64,000 nucleotides of DNA from Icerya purchasi (lineage: Eukaryota; Arthropoda; Insecta; Hemiptera; Monophlebidae), in contig CM077116.1 in assembly GCA_039619475.1 (NCBI GenBank), forward strand, positions 253,566,440 through 253,630,439, given 5' to 3'. The translations under genes were made by a program, and so were the position numbers. Below are positions 48,516 to 64,000 of this stretch, in pieces. The notes beneath the pieces were generated by a model. It saw only the letters and a list, made by a program, of their open reading frames with translations, made no database searches and was not told the DNA's origin. Each line of letters starts with the position of its first letter. Within the stretch, counting starts at the first letter, position 1.

Positions 48516-49515
48516 GCCCCAGAACGGACAGAATGTTGTCGACCCATTTAAACAGATGAGTTGAACATGGAAAAAGAACGTACAAAACTCTTTTATTGCA
48601 AAAATATTGTCAGATGAACAGATGAAAAAGAGAATATAACCTTTTGAAATGACTTAGCAGAGAACTCAGTTCGTTTAATGATTGTTATATTGTGACTAGT
48701 CCGACGTGGATATGTGCGTACGATCTAGAAACCGAACAATAATTCATGCAGTGTAAAAAAAAAGCAACATTTTTGTCGGGAGCGAAAAAGGACACACACG
48801 AATCATCAACATTTTTGAGAAACGCTTACCACTTTCCTATTTAATGTTACGCAGTAGAAAAGACCCCCCCCCATGGTCAAACGGTTGTCCAACAATATTA
48901 CAAATGAATTTCGTAAGAATTGCATGAATATGTCGAAGCGTACCAAATTGTGGAAGAATAGACGGATCTCCAACATCCGAATATATGCCTACCTATAAAA
49001 TATGTATTATTAGTGAACAATTCATGGCCAGAAAAAACGTCATAGTCCTTGAATGAATTTTCCTGATTTAGCATTTCTTCTATTCCCCAACTTGATGAAG
49101 TCTATGCTGAAAGAAATCCATTTTTTGGATATAAGCAAAAATGGCGGATCTTCGCAGCCTTAATGCATGGAATGCAGAAGTATGTGCACTCAGCGGGATT
49201 CACCACCAGAAATTACACATATATCAGGTAAATTAAATTACAGCATCGGTCTTGTTATTTTTTCGCCAGACACTGCATATATGTATGTATTTAAAAGTAC
49301 CACCTATAGATGCTGTAACAATTAGACAATGACAAAGCGTATATTGTTAGATTAAAGTTGAATGACATTGACAGAATATGAATGTATAAACGGATGAAGC
49401 AATAAATTACAAACTAACAATAATAGCTGCGGAAGAAAGATCTAATAAATAATGTACAGCTTGCGGATGTACCGAATACGGACGCACGAAAAGAGAATGA
49501 ACGGTCAAGTTTCCT
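48516..49515 (-). other. Downstream of actin stop; probable 3' UTR and flank
   Basis: No coding homology. Reading the minus strand from the stop, the first exact AATAAA I find is the complement of about 48592-48597, about 0.9 kb away. Whether it is used is unknown. Confidence 0.35.

Positions 49516-64000
<14,485 letters not shown>

Overview
This is AT-rich nuclear DNA from an arthropod, most probably an insect. The evidence is split genes with GT-AG introns, an actin that starts Met-Cys-Asp as insect actins do, a CDK12 orthologue close to the Drosophila protein, and many Jockey, R1/I-like, mariner and hAT relics. I cannot name the order; a hemimetabolous insect would fit, but that is a guess. 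Nothing looks bacterial or viral.

Layout. (1) 1-5290: sequence upstream of the first visible Cdk12 exon, probably intronic, holding a decayed LINE (about 1.7-4.67 kb) that is itself interrupted by a hAT-like MITE. (2) 5291-16445, plus strand: the last five coding exons of Cdk12, giving most of the kinase domain and the C-terminus. The ATP-loop exon and everything N-terminal lie upstream, very likely outside the window. Its introns carry a fold-back element, a TIR element with an internal tandem repeat, and a dead mariner. (3) 16.8-49.5 kb: about 33 kb of intergenic DNA with a SINE, three LINE pieces, a Jockey ORF2, a mariner deletion derivative, an element with an endonuclease-fold fragment, and a nested pair of TIR elements. 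(4) 49516-61867, minus strand: a complete five-exon actin gene (376 residues) whose large introns hold another Jockey relic, a MITE and a fold-back element. (5) 61868-64000: 5' flank or 5' UTR intron of actin.

The two genes converge and have no evident functional link. Cdk12 phosphorylates the RNA polymerase II C-terminal domain during elongation; actin is cytoskeletal. Both reading frames are intact with splice phases that match at every junction, so both look functional. No new multi-gene system is visible. The items most worth a second look are the nested transposons at 46.5-48.5 kb, the 1.3 kb element with three 263-bp repeats at 6.5-7.8 kb, the actin substitutions (Tyr at the His40 position), and four exact TGACGTCA octamers within 1.06 kb near 29.4-30.4 kb.
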